Assembly (NCBI GenBank): GCA_905221605.1
Contig: CAJNDS010002113.1
Location: 745,001 to 809,000 of the forward strand
Length of the DNA: 64,000 nucleotides
From: Symbiodinium natans
Taxonomy: Eukaryota; Sar; Dinophyceae; Suessiales; Symbiodiniaceae
Direction: 5' to 3'
Part shown: in pieces, positions 55,219 through 64,000 of the stretch
Position numbering within the stretch: position 1 is the stretch's first letter
Layout: each line of letters starts with the position of its first letter
Notes under the pieces: generated by a model
The model's database searches: none
What the model saw: only the letters and a program-made list of their open reading frames with translations
What the model was told of the DNA's origin: nothing
Position numbers and translations under genes: made by a program

Positions 55219-55431
55219 ATGGAGTCCCTGCAGAATCTTTTGCACTGGTTCCTGTGTCTCGTGTTCATCGGCGAGAGTATCGCGGTCGTCTACTTCCTCA
55301 CAGACTTGAGGAAACAAGTGATTCAAGACCCAGCTGGGATGACCTTTGGAATAGCGAACTCCACTGTGGTTCTCTTGTACAAGTACGTTCCTTGGACCCG
55401 CTTCGGAAAGCCAACCACACCCAACCCATAA
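55219..55431 (+). CDS. candidate small membrane-protein-like ORF or exon, unassigned
   Basis: A 70-codon frame starts with ATG at 55219 and ends in TAA at 55429-55431. Residues 8-29 form a hydrophobic stretch (HWFLCLVFIGESIAVVYFLT) followed by a polar, basic turn, and residues 47-57 are a second hydrophobic patch (ANSTVVLLYKY). The residue mix looks more like a real membrane protein than the competing frames over the same bases, which are Ser/Arg-rich. I do not recognise a family. It could be a fragment or one exon of a larger gene, or chance. No spliced-leader relic, promoter or poly(A) tract is seen nearby. Confidence is low. Confidence 0.25.
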   Translation: MESLQNLLHWFLCLVFIGESIAVVYFLTDLRKQVIQDPAGMTFGIANSTVVLLYKYVPWTRFGKPTTPNP

Positions 55432-55539
55432 GAAGTGGTTGGTTCGGCCGAGACTTCTTCGCGTAGGACATCTTAGGTCGAAGGGCCGTTCCTGATGCCT
55501 GCCTTGCTGGGGGGTGCGCTTGTGGAAATCACTACATGT

Positions 55540-55760
55540 ACATATATACATTATATATATATATATATATGTATGTATAGAGTACCTGAAAACATTGTAG
55601 TAGAGTACAGAATCATGAGCAAATACGCTCGAGGTCATCACTGCCAACATCAAGATCGTCGATCTGGTGTGGACGCCTCTGTCCACTTGGCTGAGCATCT
55701 TGCACGTGTCAGTGCGCTGTCTGTATATATATATATACATATAATATATTCGATTATATT
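55540..55760. repeat. two TATATA stretches
   Basis: TATATATATATA runs at 55551-55570 and 55723-55760, about 155 bp apart. Confidence 0.6.
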
Positions 55761-58078
55761 TACGATTTAGTATTTCATATTATTTAAAATGTGTGTCAGT
55801 ACACAGGCAGCATTTATTACAGCTCTGCCCAATGAAGTCTTGGGTGTCACTTGAGCATGCGGTGAGGCAAGCAAGAGAACTTTCGGACGGATGTCGATCT
55901 TAAGTCTGCGATGGTTGTGAAGATCTATGTCGTCAAGCTCCTGTGCGAAGGGTGTACCGGGATGGATCAATGTCAGGTTTTTCAAAAGGAGGGTTTCGAG
56001 GATAGCCCGAGCTGGGAGCAAGAGCTGCAATGGATGTAGCATTGGAGTTAGATCGCCAGCCGAGGGGACAAAACCGAACACATACAAGCTCAACAATGCT
56101 ACAGGAAACGGCAACTGAACGGCGTGGCGTGTGAAAATGGTAACTCTCCATGTTGAGCGGAACCCTTTGCCCACAAAAATGATCTCCGCATTTTCCCTTG
56201 CACCAGCCCCGGGACCTTCCCTCGCTGCCCCTCGGTCAAGCAAGGTTCATGGTCTACTACTACCCGTTCGCCTACACCATACTTGTCCAGCCCTACGTAG
56301 AAGGCTGCGACGGCGATGATCCCAAAGATTTTCGAGGCTGGGCGCATGCGTGGGAGGCTTGCAGGTTCTTCAGCGTTTGAGTTCACTCCGCCAGCTAACC
56401 GCGGCGCTGACTATCTTGGCCACAACGGGCCTAATGCATCCGCCGCAAGTTCGGACCGTTGGCTGCGGCGGCTGCTGCCGCGACTACTTGTTTTCTTCTG
56501 CTGGAAGCCTCCTCCGGCTCATCTCCGCTTCTTTCATCCTCCTCCTATGCTCGCGGCTACATCTGTATTGCTGCCACGACTGCTGCCGCTTTCACTGCTC
56601 GTGCAGTGTCCGAAAGTTCAAGCGTCATTGAACCCAGCCAGCTCCAAAAGTGATGGATCCTCACTTGCTCTTGTATTGGGTACGATTGGAAACAGCCAGT
56701 CTAGACACAAGAACGCCATACCCCAAACGCAGCAAGCCGAGGCCCCCATAAACCCTTGAGAGGCACTGAGCAGTGCGCTCAATTGTGGTGGTTTGGGGGT
56801 GCTGCCTCCAGAATATCCAAACATCCGTATTATATTAGGAACCTGAAAGGGACCATAATTTAGATAACTTACCCTGCAAAAGCCCTAAAATCAGCTATCT
56901 GACATTTTGCCAGGCTGCCTCCTGAAGTTGCGCCAGGATTTGCAAGTGCTCTTCATTACGCAGGCAGCGCTGGGGTTGAGTGGTGAACGGTTGGGACTGG
57001 GAACTTGGGACGTTTACAGTACTAGTAAGTTCAACACGAATTCAGGGTGGCGACAGCTGTCCGGATGATGGGGATGTGCTGGCCGGCTAGTTGACGTCGG
57101 GGGTGTGAGGTGGGCTGGCGGTCGCACGAGGTGCTGTCATGTACACTCTGATTATGATGACAAAGATGTTTCTACTACCAGAAAACAACAATAGCATCAG
57201 TTGAGACGATTCCAGACATAAACTATAGAGGTTATGCTTACAACTACTCTAACTATTACTATTCGCGTTATGCTTCATTATCGTGGTCATGATTCTGATT
57301 ACTACTACTATGACTACTAGTACCAGAATCTGATTACTATAACTTTGGCTATGGCTATGGCTACGGCATTTCTATTGTATTGCTCTTGCTCTTGCCGTTC
57401 TTATTCTTATTATTAGTAGTGTTTTTTCTCTACCCAGGTACCTGCAGGCCCCCGGGTTTGCCGTTAGACACCGGGGGGGGGGGGGTGTAATTGCGGCTTG
57501 CCTTTGAGCGTTTGTATTTTTCTGTCGAGCTGCTTGGCCAGGGGTGAGGAGTTTGGGGGATAATAACGTCCACTAATGCCCATTCGTATCGCGACCGTGC
57601 CAAGAACTCTCGTATTGGCAGTGTTTTCACCTCTTGCACGACATACTGCACGAGGGCCCTGTCACATGCTTCTTCCGAACATGCCCAAAGGGCTGCGCGC
57701 CGAGAACAAACGAGCTTGAGAAGCAGTGCCGCGCCTTGCATTTGTCCATCGTTGCTTGTGGAATACTAGCAGCTGGATGTTTGCAAACATCGAAAAATCA
57801 CAGTGCTTCCAGCACACGAGCTTGCAGTGCATGCACACCTGCCTGAGGGCAAGCGCCAAAAATCCTATGCAATGACTTTCTTAACAATCGGCAAAAACCC
57901 ATGCCAGCATCATGAAAAAGCATTGGAAGCTTCCCACAGCACTGACGTAGACCGCGTGAAGGCAGAGGTAGGGGCCTGCGGGTATCACTAGTACCACCGT
58001 TTACTCAAAGATCAATAATACATTGCCGGTATTTTGCTTACGATTAGTACTACTTTCCCTGGTATGTTTAATTACTAC
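55761..58078. other. intergenic, no certain gene
   Basis: A 158-codon minus-strand frame (55767-56243) has two hydrophobic stretches but no recognised family and overlaps other frames. Bases 57236-57420 are a loose TACTATTACT/TTATGGCTATGG simple sequence. A G14 run is at 57472-57485. Confidence 0.3.
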
Positions 58079-58264
58079 ACCCTAAACCCTCAACCCTCAA
58101 CCCTAAATCCTGAACCCTAAACCCTAAACCCTAAACCCTGAACCCTGAACCCTGAACCCTAAACCCTGAACCCTAAACCCTAAACCCTAAACCCTAAACC
58201 CTAAACCCTAAACCCTAAACCCTAAACCCTAAACCCTAAACCCTAAACCCTAAACCCTAAACCC
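58079..58264 (-). repeat. telomere-type array abutting the retrocopied gene
   Basis: About 26 CCCTAAA units. The first ten carry CCCTCAA, CCCTGAA and AATCCTGAA variants. From about 58164 to 58262 the array is perfect. The perfect end runs directly into the spliced-leader relic with no other sequence between, sharing the bases ACC-TA. Confidence 0.95.
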
Positions 58265-58282
58265 TAGCCATTTTGGCTCAAG
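58261..58282 (+). other. dinoflagellate spliced-leader relic
   Basis: Bases 58265-58282 read TAGCCATTTTGGCTCAAG, identical to the last 18 bases of the 22-nt dinoflagellate spliced leader. The four bases before are ACCC where the leader has DCCG, so 21 of 22 match if those four belong to the leader and not to the telomere repeat. The leader is normally added to mRNA by trans-splicing and is not next to protein genes in unspliced DNA. Its presence directly upstream of an ORF marks reverse transcription of a mature mRNA. Confidence 0.93.
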
Positions 58283-58334
58283 CAAACCAACCGTGCTGGC
58301 AGACAGCGCCGACCCAGTTGAAGTCATTGCGGCG

Positions 58335-60962
58335 ATGGGCACTGCTCCCAAGGCGGCGCTGACTGCAGCCTTCACCGCTGCGAAAGCGGACGCGGCCACG
58401 CCCAAGCCGGCGGCGCAGATCTCTGAGATCACGGGCAAGGCAAAGCCGAAGTCTGCAGCCGGCACTATCGGGGGATTGACGCAGCCAGCGAAGAGCCCTG
58501 CGCTGGCCATCCCTCCCTTCACGGGACTGGCTGCTATCGCCGACGCCCGAGCAGGCTCCGGAGTCGTGAGCCCTCTCAGAGGATTACCGCCCAACATGCA
58601 TAGGGTGGCGACCCTAGAGGCGCTCCAGCCTCGCATCGTCTACAGGTGCGAGCTCTCCAACGTGGCCGGCAGGGCATATGCCTTCAAAGGTCCTGTGCGC
58701 CCGCTGTCGTCCTTGTCAGAGGTGTGCGTGCCTCCTCACGGGGCCAGGATTGGTGTGGTCCTGGAGACCCTGGAGTTCAGGTACGAGCACTTCCGCACAG
58801 GGCTCCCGGCAGGCGCTCTGGTGCCACTGGTCGTCAACGAAGACGGCCCGCCCGTGGGCACGCCGCCGTACGCAGTGTACGTCCGGCCCTCCACTTCGGC
58901 CGCGGCGGCCTCGGCCAGCTTCGCCACACCCAGTGCAGGCACGGCCATGGCATCCCAGACCCGCGATGACCGACGATTCGCCGACGCCCTGACCAGGATC
59001 GCCACGGACTCGGCGTGCACGCCTGACTTCGCAACCACGACCAAGGCGGCCGTGGCAGTGTTGGACGTGGATTCGACGCTGGCGGCTATGCAGGCGCTGG
59101 CCTTGCCTGCCAAGATAGCCTACGGCACAGTGGTCAAGCCCCAGCCACTAACCAAGACTCAGGCATGCTACAAGGTCGAAGCCGCAATCACGGTCGACAC
59201 CGTGACCCACACTGCGGCTGCGTCCAAGTACACCCTCCAGGCCGACGGCATCACGCTGAAGCGTTCTAGCGACCTCCAGTCGGAGGAATTCGGCAGGGCG
59301 TACTTCCTCGTCGGCAGGCACCTTGGAGCCAAGGCGATCGTGATGGGCGTGTCACAGACGCTGATGGCAAACACTGGCGGTATGCTGCTCGCAGCCTTCC
59401 AGGGCCACTTGGTCCCGTCGCTTGCCGAGTACACGGCGTCGACGAACCTGTACGCTGGCTGCGTCTACGCAGCGCGCCACTTGTTCACCACCCCGGTCTC
59501 AGCCTACGGAGAGTGCGAAACTCGCCTGGTTTGCGTCTTCGCCAGGGCCGAGCTTGAGGCGTGCCTTGGCATGGACTCGGCCACGCTGAGGGCCAAGGTG
59601 AACAGCTATGCCGCGGCCGAGGTGATCTTGGTCCCACAGGCGCTCACCGAGATCCTGGCGCACACGGAGGCTTACGAGGGGGTCGTCCAGTTCCTGGACA
59701 TCCTGTACTTTTCGTCCGCCCTGTCGACCGGGGCCACAGGCCACGCCTGCTCGACTGATGGGCAGCGTCTGACAGGACCGGTGCTCGCCACGGTTGCCAC
59801 AATGCCACCGTCGGCCATCTCCTCGTGTGGGGACCTGTCCGCCCTGTTCTCCAAGGCACTCGACATGGCGGACCCGTTGGCCGACTACGCGGCAGCCGGA
59901 CTGGCCGGGACGGGCAAAGCCATCGGAGCGCTATCGGCGACAGTGTCGCCAGCGGCTGCGGCAGCGCCCAAGGCCCTGGCAGCGACCAGGACTCTCCAGC
60001 TGGCCACATTGAAGCAGCAGCAGAGTGGCAGGGTCGCACAGAGCCATGCTGTGGAAGAACGGAAGCAGGCGCTGATCTCCGCGGGCTCCGCGTACGTCCT
60101 CGAGGTGTACGGAGTGGTGCACTCGGCTCCACGTTTCGGGACACTGGTGGCTTTGGCGCCGTACTACGCCACCGCGGAGGCTGTCTCCGACCCGTCGGCC
60201 TTCCACTTCCTTCGGTGCGAGTACTCGGGCTTCATCACAAAGCGTTTTTCGTCGCTGAAGTCAGGCCAGGGAGTGGCTGGCGCCAAGGCGCTCGTGGCGA
60301 TCACTGAGCAGCTGCCCGCAGACGTGACCGACGCGCTTGCTACTGACCAGTCGGCGGCCGTCAACAGGATCAAGACCCTCCTCAACAGGTACGGGCTCTC
60401 GCTCAGCGAAGCATCTGCCTTCCTCTCCTCAAAGGGCCAGGAGGCCGCGACAGCGATCACGGCCATTGGCCGCGAGGAAGCCGCTGCCAGCGCCGCGGCC
60501 ACGCTCATGGCCTATTGTGAGAAGCACGGGGTGGAACTGACTGTTCTCGAGTCCCCTGCCCTCCAACAGTTGGCAAGCCGTGGAGTCGTGGATCCCGTGC
60601 ACCCTGACAGGACCACCGAGCTGATCAAGACGCGCCAGAAGCCGCAGCTGATAGCTGCTGCACTGCGCAGCGGATTGCGGTCGGTGGTCGGATCCGCCAT
60701 TGACGTGCTCGTCCAGGCCGTGGAGAGCGTGGCACCCGGCGCGGACTCAGCCGCGTGTTCGAAGGCGGTGGCCCTGGCCCAAGACGTTGCGGTCGTCATT
60801 TCTCCAGCCCTCACAGCTGGGAAGATCACCAAGGACGTTGCGACAGCCTTGGGGGCGTACCCGACCGCGATCCAGAATGCGGCCGCCGAGGTTGTCACGC
60901 GCACAGGCAACACCGGGATTGCCGCGCTGAAGGCGCCAGTGGACACCACTGACTTCCTCTGA
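58335..60962 (+). CDS. alanine-rich 875-residue protein of unknown function, retrocopied gene
   Basis: One uninterrupted frame runs from ATG at 58335 (G at -3 and G at +4) to TGA at 60960-60962. The frame is also open upstream to the spliced leader but has no earlier ATG, only GTG at 58293. Residues 1-80 are Ala/Lys/Pro-rich and look disordered. From about 85 the sequence becomes globular (YRCELSNVAGRAYAFKGPV, then LETLEFRYEHFRTGLP). Around 480-500 is VVQFLDILYFSSALSTGATG. A polar, charged stretch lies near 565-585 (LKQQQSGRVAQSHAVEERKQ). The C-terminal third is Ala-rich and probably helical. I see no signal peptide, clear membrane segment or catalytic motif. Codons end mostly in C or G, unlike the flanks. 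The leader relic and the A16 tract frame it as a processed cDNA. Whether this locus is expressed is unknown. A structural or capsid-like protein is conceivable from size and composition only; no family is recognised. Confidence 0.85.
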   Translation: MGTAPKAALTAAFTAAKADAATPKPAAQISEITGKAKPKSAAGTIGGLTQPAKSPALAIPPFTGLAAIADARAGSGVVSPLRGLPPNMHRVATLEALQPRIVYRCELSNVAGRAYAFKGPVRPLSSLSEVCVPPHGARIGVVLETLEFRYEHFRTGLPAGALVPLVVNEDGPPVGTPPYAVYVRPSTSAAAASASFATPSAGTAMASQTRDDRRFADALTRIATDSACTPDFATTTKAAVAVLDVDSTLAAMQALALPAKIAYGTVVKPQPLTKTQACYKVEAAITVDTVTHTAAASKYTLQADGITLKRSSDLQSEEFGRAYFLVGRHLGAKAIVMGVSQTLMANTGGMLLAAFQGHLVPSLAEYTASTNLYAGCVYAARHLFTTPVSAYGECETRLVCVFARAELEACLGMDSATLRAKVNSYAAAEVILVPQALTEILAHTEAYEGVVQFLDILYFSSALSTGATGHACSTDGQRLTGPVLATVATMPPSAISSCGDLSALFSKALDMADPLADYAAAGLAGTGKAIGALSATVSPAAAAAPKALAATRTLQLATLKQQQSGRVAQSHAVEERKQALISAGSAYVLEVYGVVHSAPRFGTLVALAPYYATAEAVSDPSAFHFLRCEYSGFITKRFSSLKSGQGVAGAKALVAITEQLPADVTDALATDQSAAVNRIKTLLNRYGLSLSEASAFLSSKGQEAATAITAIGREEAAASAAATLMAYCEKHGVELTVLESPALQQLASRGVVDPVHPDRTTELIKTRQKPQLIAAALRSGLRSVVGSAIDVLVQAVESVAPGADSAACSKAVALAQDVAVVISPALTAGKITKDVATALGAYPTAIQNAAAEVVTRTGNTGIAALKAPVDTTDFL

Positions 60963-61037
60963 GGCGCTGCCGACGCCACAGTTTTGAGCGCTGCTGCCGG
61001 CTCGATTTCCGCCGCGGCTGCCGCGTGTCCGAAGTAA
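60963..61037 (+). other. in-frame 24-codon extension after the TGA
   Basis: Continuing the ORF frame past TGA gives 24 sense codons, 11 of them Ala, ending in TAA at 61035-61037. Composition matches the preceding protein. The TGA may be a nonsense mutation acquired after retrocopying, a readthrough stop, or the true end followed by similar GC-rich sequence by chance. Confidence 0.4.
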
Positions 61038-61088
61038 ACAAACATCGTCAAAAACCAGGACGCGGGGCGGCCCGGCGAGGACAGAACC

Positions 61089-61104
61089 AAAAAAAAAAAA
61101 AAAA
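61089..61104 (+). other. A16 tract, probable retrocopied poly(A) tail
   Basis: Sixteen uninterrupted A follow about 50 bp of 3' untranslated sequence and end abruptly at GAGTGAAG. With the leader relic at the other end it delimits a 2.84-kb cDNA (58261-61104). No AATAAA is seen. An encoded A tract is the alternative reading. Confidence 0.8.
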
Positions 61105-61594
61105 GAGTGAAGTCTCACCCATATAGCCCCTTGCCACATGTTGCTTTCTAGGAGGAATGGCCGCTCAGGTTGTGCTATTCTGGAAACAGTGTTCATACCT
61201 GATCTTTGGACGGCTTGCGGCAACCTCCACGTATCTTCACTAGGCTGCAGTGTGCCTAGGAATAGTCAACCGGGTCCGATGGGGGAGGCTTGCTTTCAAG
61301 GTGGAAAGGTGATCGAGGTATACTGTTAGCTATCATGGTTTGAGCCCCTCTGTTGGACACGCCGACTGGGTCAAAGAACTTCTGTTGGCCAATGGACGCG
61401 TACCAGTTCGTTTTGAGTTTCGTCTGGGATCGATCAGGGGTCAGCTCTTCAGTATTATGGCTTAGAATTGTACATCCGACGGTGGTAGGAGGCGGGTATG
61501 CTGACCCCGGTTGGTTCATTACTGGTGGTCAATGCACCCACTCTGGAGATCTCGACAGGACTTGCCTCGCCCGCTTATGCCAGTGTGAGAGTCG
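61105..61594. other. intergenic between retrocopy and telomere-type array
   Basis: 490 bp of ordinary-complexity DNA. No gene is recognised and no clear duplication of the sequence left of the retrocopy is seen. Confidence 0.35.
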
Positions 61595-61721
61595 AAACCC
61601 TAAACCCTAAACCCTAAACCCTAAACCCTAAACCCTAAACCCTAAACCCTAAACCCTAAACCCTAAACCCTAAACCCCAAACCCTAAACCCTAAACCCTA
61701 AACCCTAAACCCTAAACCCTA
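61595..61721 (-). repeat. interstitial telomere-type array (CCCTAAA)18
   Basis: About 18 units, perfect except one CCCCAAA, with abrupt edges. It has the same orientation as the array at 58079-58264, so the two bracket the retrocopy at a distance of 490 bp on the right. Confidence 0.92.
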
Positions 61722-61856
61722 GCCCGGACATGTGGATGCAGGTGGCCTTCCAAGCCTTCGAAGTGGTGGTCTCCGTTCTGATGACCTATAAGACGGTCTG
61801 GTCCGAGCTCAGGAATCGGCGACACTGAGATGGCAGTTTGGGACTGCGGCGTTCAG

Positions 61857-61902
61857 GGTTTAGGGTTTAGGGTTTAGGGCTAGGGTTTAGGGTTTCGGGT
61901 TT
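61857..61902 (+). repeat. interstitial telomere-type tract
   Basis: About six TTTAGGG units, opposite in orientation to the array 135 bp upstream. Confidence 0.8.
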
Positions 61903-62164
61903 CGTCTTGGTCTCTGAGTGCAGTCCGGCAGCCGCATGTTGAAGAGGTTTATGACACGTGACATGGCCGTCTAGCATGCATGGTGCCCAAGGACAGAACA
62001 GAAATCTCACGTATTTGGAGCTCCAGGCACCCTGCAGATTTGCGTTTTGCTGCGGTGCACACAGTCAAGTGGGAGAGCTGCAGAGTTCCGTAGTTTGTTG
62101 CATCGCTGGCTTCCCTGGACCTCTTCATGCAACGTCTGACGTCAGATCGGCATCATTCAGTGAC

Positions 62165-62165
<1 letters not shown>

Positions 62166-62226
<61 letters not shown>

Positions 62227-62271
62227 GGAGGGAGAGGGAGGGAGGGAGAGGGAGGGAGGGAGGGAGGGAGA
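62166..62271 (+). repeat. (GA)n / (GAGG)n microsatellite
   Basis: About 26 GA units followed by GAGGGAGG-type units. The Glu/Arg and Ser/Leu repeats in the frames across it are artefacts. Confidence 0.9.
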
Positions 62272-63710
62272 GACAGGACAGACTTCTGGGCGGATGCTTT
62301 CAAACACTCCTCCACAAAGGCATTGTACCCGGAACCGTGTGCACATGTCCGTGGCTTGCAACTGGGTGCGTGCATGCTCGAGTCTTATGCCTCTTCTTCT
62401 GAACCTCAAGCCCACATTCTGTAAACCCCACAGCTAAGCACCCGCCAACACCCACCAATTAAGCCCTAAACTCCCTAAAGCCTCGGACAAGTGCAGGCAA
62501 TGATGCCCGAGTATGATGAAGCCGACCCTCGTTTGCAACTCTGGGCCCGGGATCGGGTTGCCCGGTTGTTAACGGCTACAGCCTATAGATCCAGAAACCC
62601 TCATCCAAGAAACCCTAAACCCTAAACCCTAGGTCCACGCGGTCGCCCCCCCCCCCCCCCTTCTAGGATGTGGCCTAGCTAATGAGAGATCGCAATACTA
62701 GACCAAAAAAAGACCCGGAAAACATGCCTGCATTGCTTGAACGCCCTTGCCTGGTTGACCACAGGCAGCTGACGTGTGAGGGAAGTGACACTGTTCCTGG
62801 GACCATGACTGAAATGGCCTAGGACAACGTAGTCGGGTGAAGGATAAGGAGTTGTTACATGCAGTATGGACCCAAACTGCAACATATAGCATACCAGTTC
62901 ATGGTTTAAACAGACACCAGACAAACCTGCCATGCTAGTTTGACTCCCAAACTGAGCACAGGAGCAGATTGAGGAGTACATGCAGCTGGCTTTGAATTTC
63001 GGCTTCATCTCCATGCATTTTGGCCACATTTCAATGCCAGAGGGCTTCGATCTGGTCCCAACTTGTGTTTCGGGCGGATTCAGGTTCACAGGTTCGGTGT
63101 TTTCCGAGGAGCCCTTGGCTCTTTCCAGGCAGTTTTGGAAAAGGGAGGAGACATGGCAAGCATGATGGGTGTTCCCACACATTCTACCTATAGATTACAA
63201 CCATGAGCCCTACACAGCAACAAAGTCCACAGGGGAGAAGCCACAGGCTCTCTTCCTTGTAAGGCAAATGCCTGGTTTAGGGGCCTTTCGCCTTCTTGGG
63301 CTCAGGTTCGGCGTGACATGCCCCGTCATTTGCATCCTGTGCTGGCTCAACAACTTCATTGTCAAGCGACTCCTGGCCTATAAGATCTCCTATGCGCACC
63401 GGCGGGTGGCTTGGGCGCGCATTCGGGTTGAGACGGGTTGTAGGGCTGTCGGGTTTACACCCTGATTTTCCCCCCCAGGCCTTAGGGCGCCATCCTTTTC
63501 AGCAAGGAACAGACAGTACATGGTGCCGCCAGCAGAATTTTTAAAGGGACATTGAGGGCGCTGGCTTTGGCATTAATTAAAATATAGGTTTTTTCTTGTG
63601 TATCCGGAAGCCACCAAAGCCCAGAAGCGGGGCATCCAGAAACGCAGGGCCAGGTGACTGGTGTTGATGCCCCCTTGGGCTGCAGGGACCACAGGGATGG
63701 GCTGAAGAAG
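62272..63710. other. intergenic, no gene seen
   Basis: Short CCCTAAA words occur at 62610-62630 and a C14 run at 62646-62660. A 167-codon minus-strand frame (62679-63182) and a 98-codon plus-strand frame (63169-63465) have no recognised domain and are not called. Confidence 0.3.
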
Positions 63711-63776
63711 GGTTTAGGGTTTAGGGTTTAGGGTTTAGGGTTTAGGGTTTAGGGTTTAGGGTTTAGGGTTTAGGGG
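63711..63776 (+). repeat. interstitial telomere-type array (TTTAGGG)9
   Basis: Nine perfect units ending in GGGGTACTT. That last word begins the MITE family A remnant that follows. Confidence 0.9.
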
Positions 63777-63822
63777 TACTTAAAGCCCTACTTGTAATAC
63801 TACCCAGGAACATCCAAGTACG
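63777..63822. mobile_element. MITE family A, degenerate right end
   Basis: TACTTGTAATACTACCCAGG then AACATCCAAGTA is a decayed version of the right terminal repeat of 11373-11497. It directly follows a perfect telomere-type array. Confidence 0.45.
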
Positions 63823-63892
63823 GCTCAACCCCAACATCACATCATGCTCTACGCCCTCTGTCCGAATTTTGGGCCAGGACATAGGACCCAGC

Positions 63893-63949
63893 TTTAGGGT
63901 TCAGGGTTCAGGGTTCAGGGTTTAGGGTTTAGGGTTTAGGGTTTAGGGG
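63893..63949 (+). repeat. interstitial telomere-type tract with TTCAGGG variants
   Basis: Three TTCAGGG units followed by four TTTAGGG units. The same variant is amplified at 1220-1258. Confidence 0.85.
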
Positions 63950-64000
63950 AATACGATTCCCCCACCACCCTGGCCACCGCGTTTGTTGAGGTCATTCCCA

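Noticed and set aside
54528-55466. 312-codon plus-strand open frame
   Set aside because: It runs straight through MITE family B copy 4 (54776-54878), and competing frames are open on the other strand. No recognisable domain.
54871-55740. 289-codon minus-strand open frame
   Set aside because: Starts inside TATATA repeats and has no recognised content; it overlaps the better candidate at 55219.
55767-56243. 158-codon minus-strand frame with hydrophobic stretches
   Set aside because: No family recognised, overlapped by other frames and without leader relic, splice or tail evidence; kept only as a note.
58293-58334. GTG at 58293 as the start of the retrocopied gene
   Set aside because: A nuclear eukaryotic gene is expected to start at ATG; the first in-frame ATG at 58335 has a good context.
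1-64000. CRISPR arrays, bacterial operons, rRNA genes
   Set aside because: No regularly spaced direct repeats with unique spacers, no ribosome-binding-site-led gene series and no rRNA sequence was seen; the window is eukaryotic.

Overview
The window looks like nuclear DNA of a dinoflagellate. Three independent signs support this. First, a relic of the dinoflagellate trans-spliced leader (core TAGCCATTTTGGCTCAAG) lies at 58261-58282. Second, decayed LINE-type reverse-transcriptase reading frames at about 18985-21118 match a family I recognise from dinoflagellate genomes. Third, the TTTAGGG telomere-type heptamer occurs throughout as short internal tracts in both orientations. I cannot name the genus.

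Genes are very sparse. The only convincing open gene is an 875-codon, alanine-rich, GC-rich, intron-less frame (58335-60962). It is preceded by the spliced-leader relic and followed by a 16-A tract (61089-61104), so it has the structure of a reverse-transcribed mature mRNA put back into the genome. Its 5' end is fused directly to a (CCCTAAA)n array. I do not recognise its product. One weaker coding candidate is a membrane-protein-like 70-residue frame at 55219-55431.

Layout: 1-16.0 kb is repeat-dominated, with telomere-type tracts, variant arrays, small terminal-inverted-repeat elements (MITE-like), poly-C/poly-G tracts and microsatellites. 15.4-16.3 kb is a TATTG-type microsatellite passing into an AT-rich block. 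16.3-22.7 kb is a GC-richer island almost free of telomere motifs, carrying two head-to-tail dead LINE 3' fragments. 22.7-26.8 kb holds minisatellites, a 450-bp polypyrimidine block and more small elements. 26.8-57 kb is mostly unassigned intergenic DNA with scattered telomere tracts, one 483-bp inverted-repeat element (36629-37111) and several simple-sequence arrays. 58.1-61.1 kb is the retrocopied gene. 61.1-64 kb returns to telomere-type tracts and simple repeats.

No operon-like or pathway relationship between genes can be drawn. What the window mainly records is repeated insertion: telomere-type repeats, small inverted-repeat elements present in several related copies, LINE fragments and a processed cDNA. 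All repeat families were found by eye; copy numbers beyond this window and similarity percentages were not computed.
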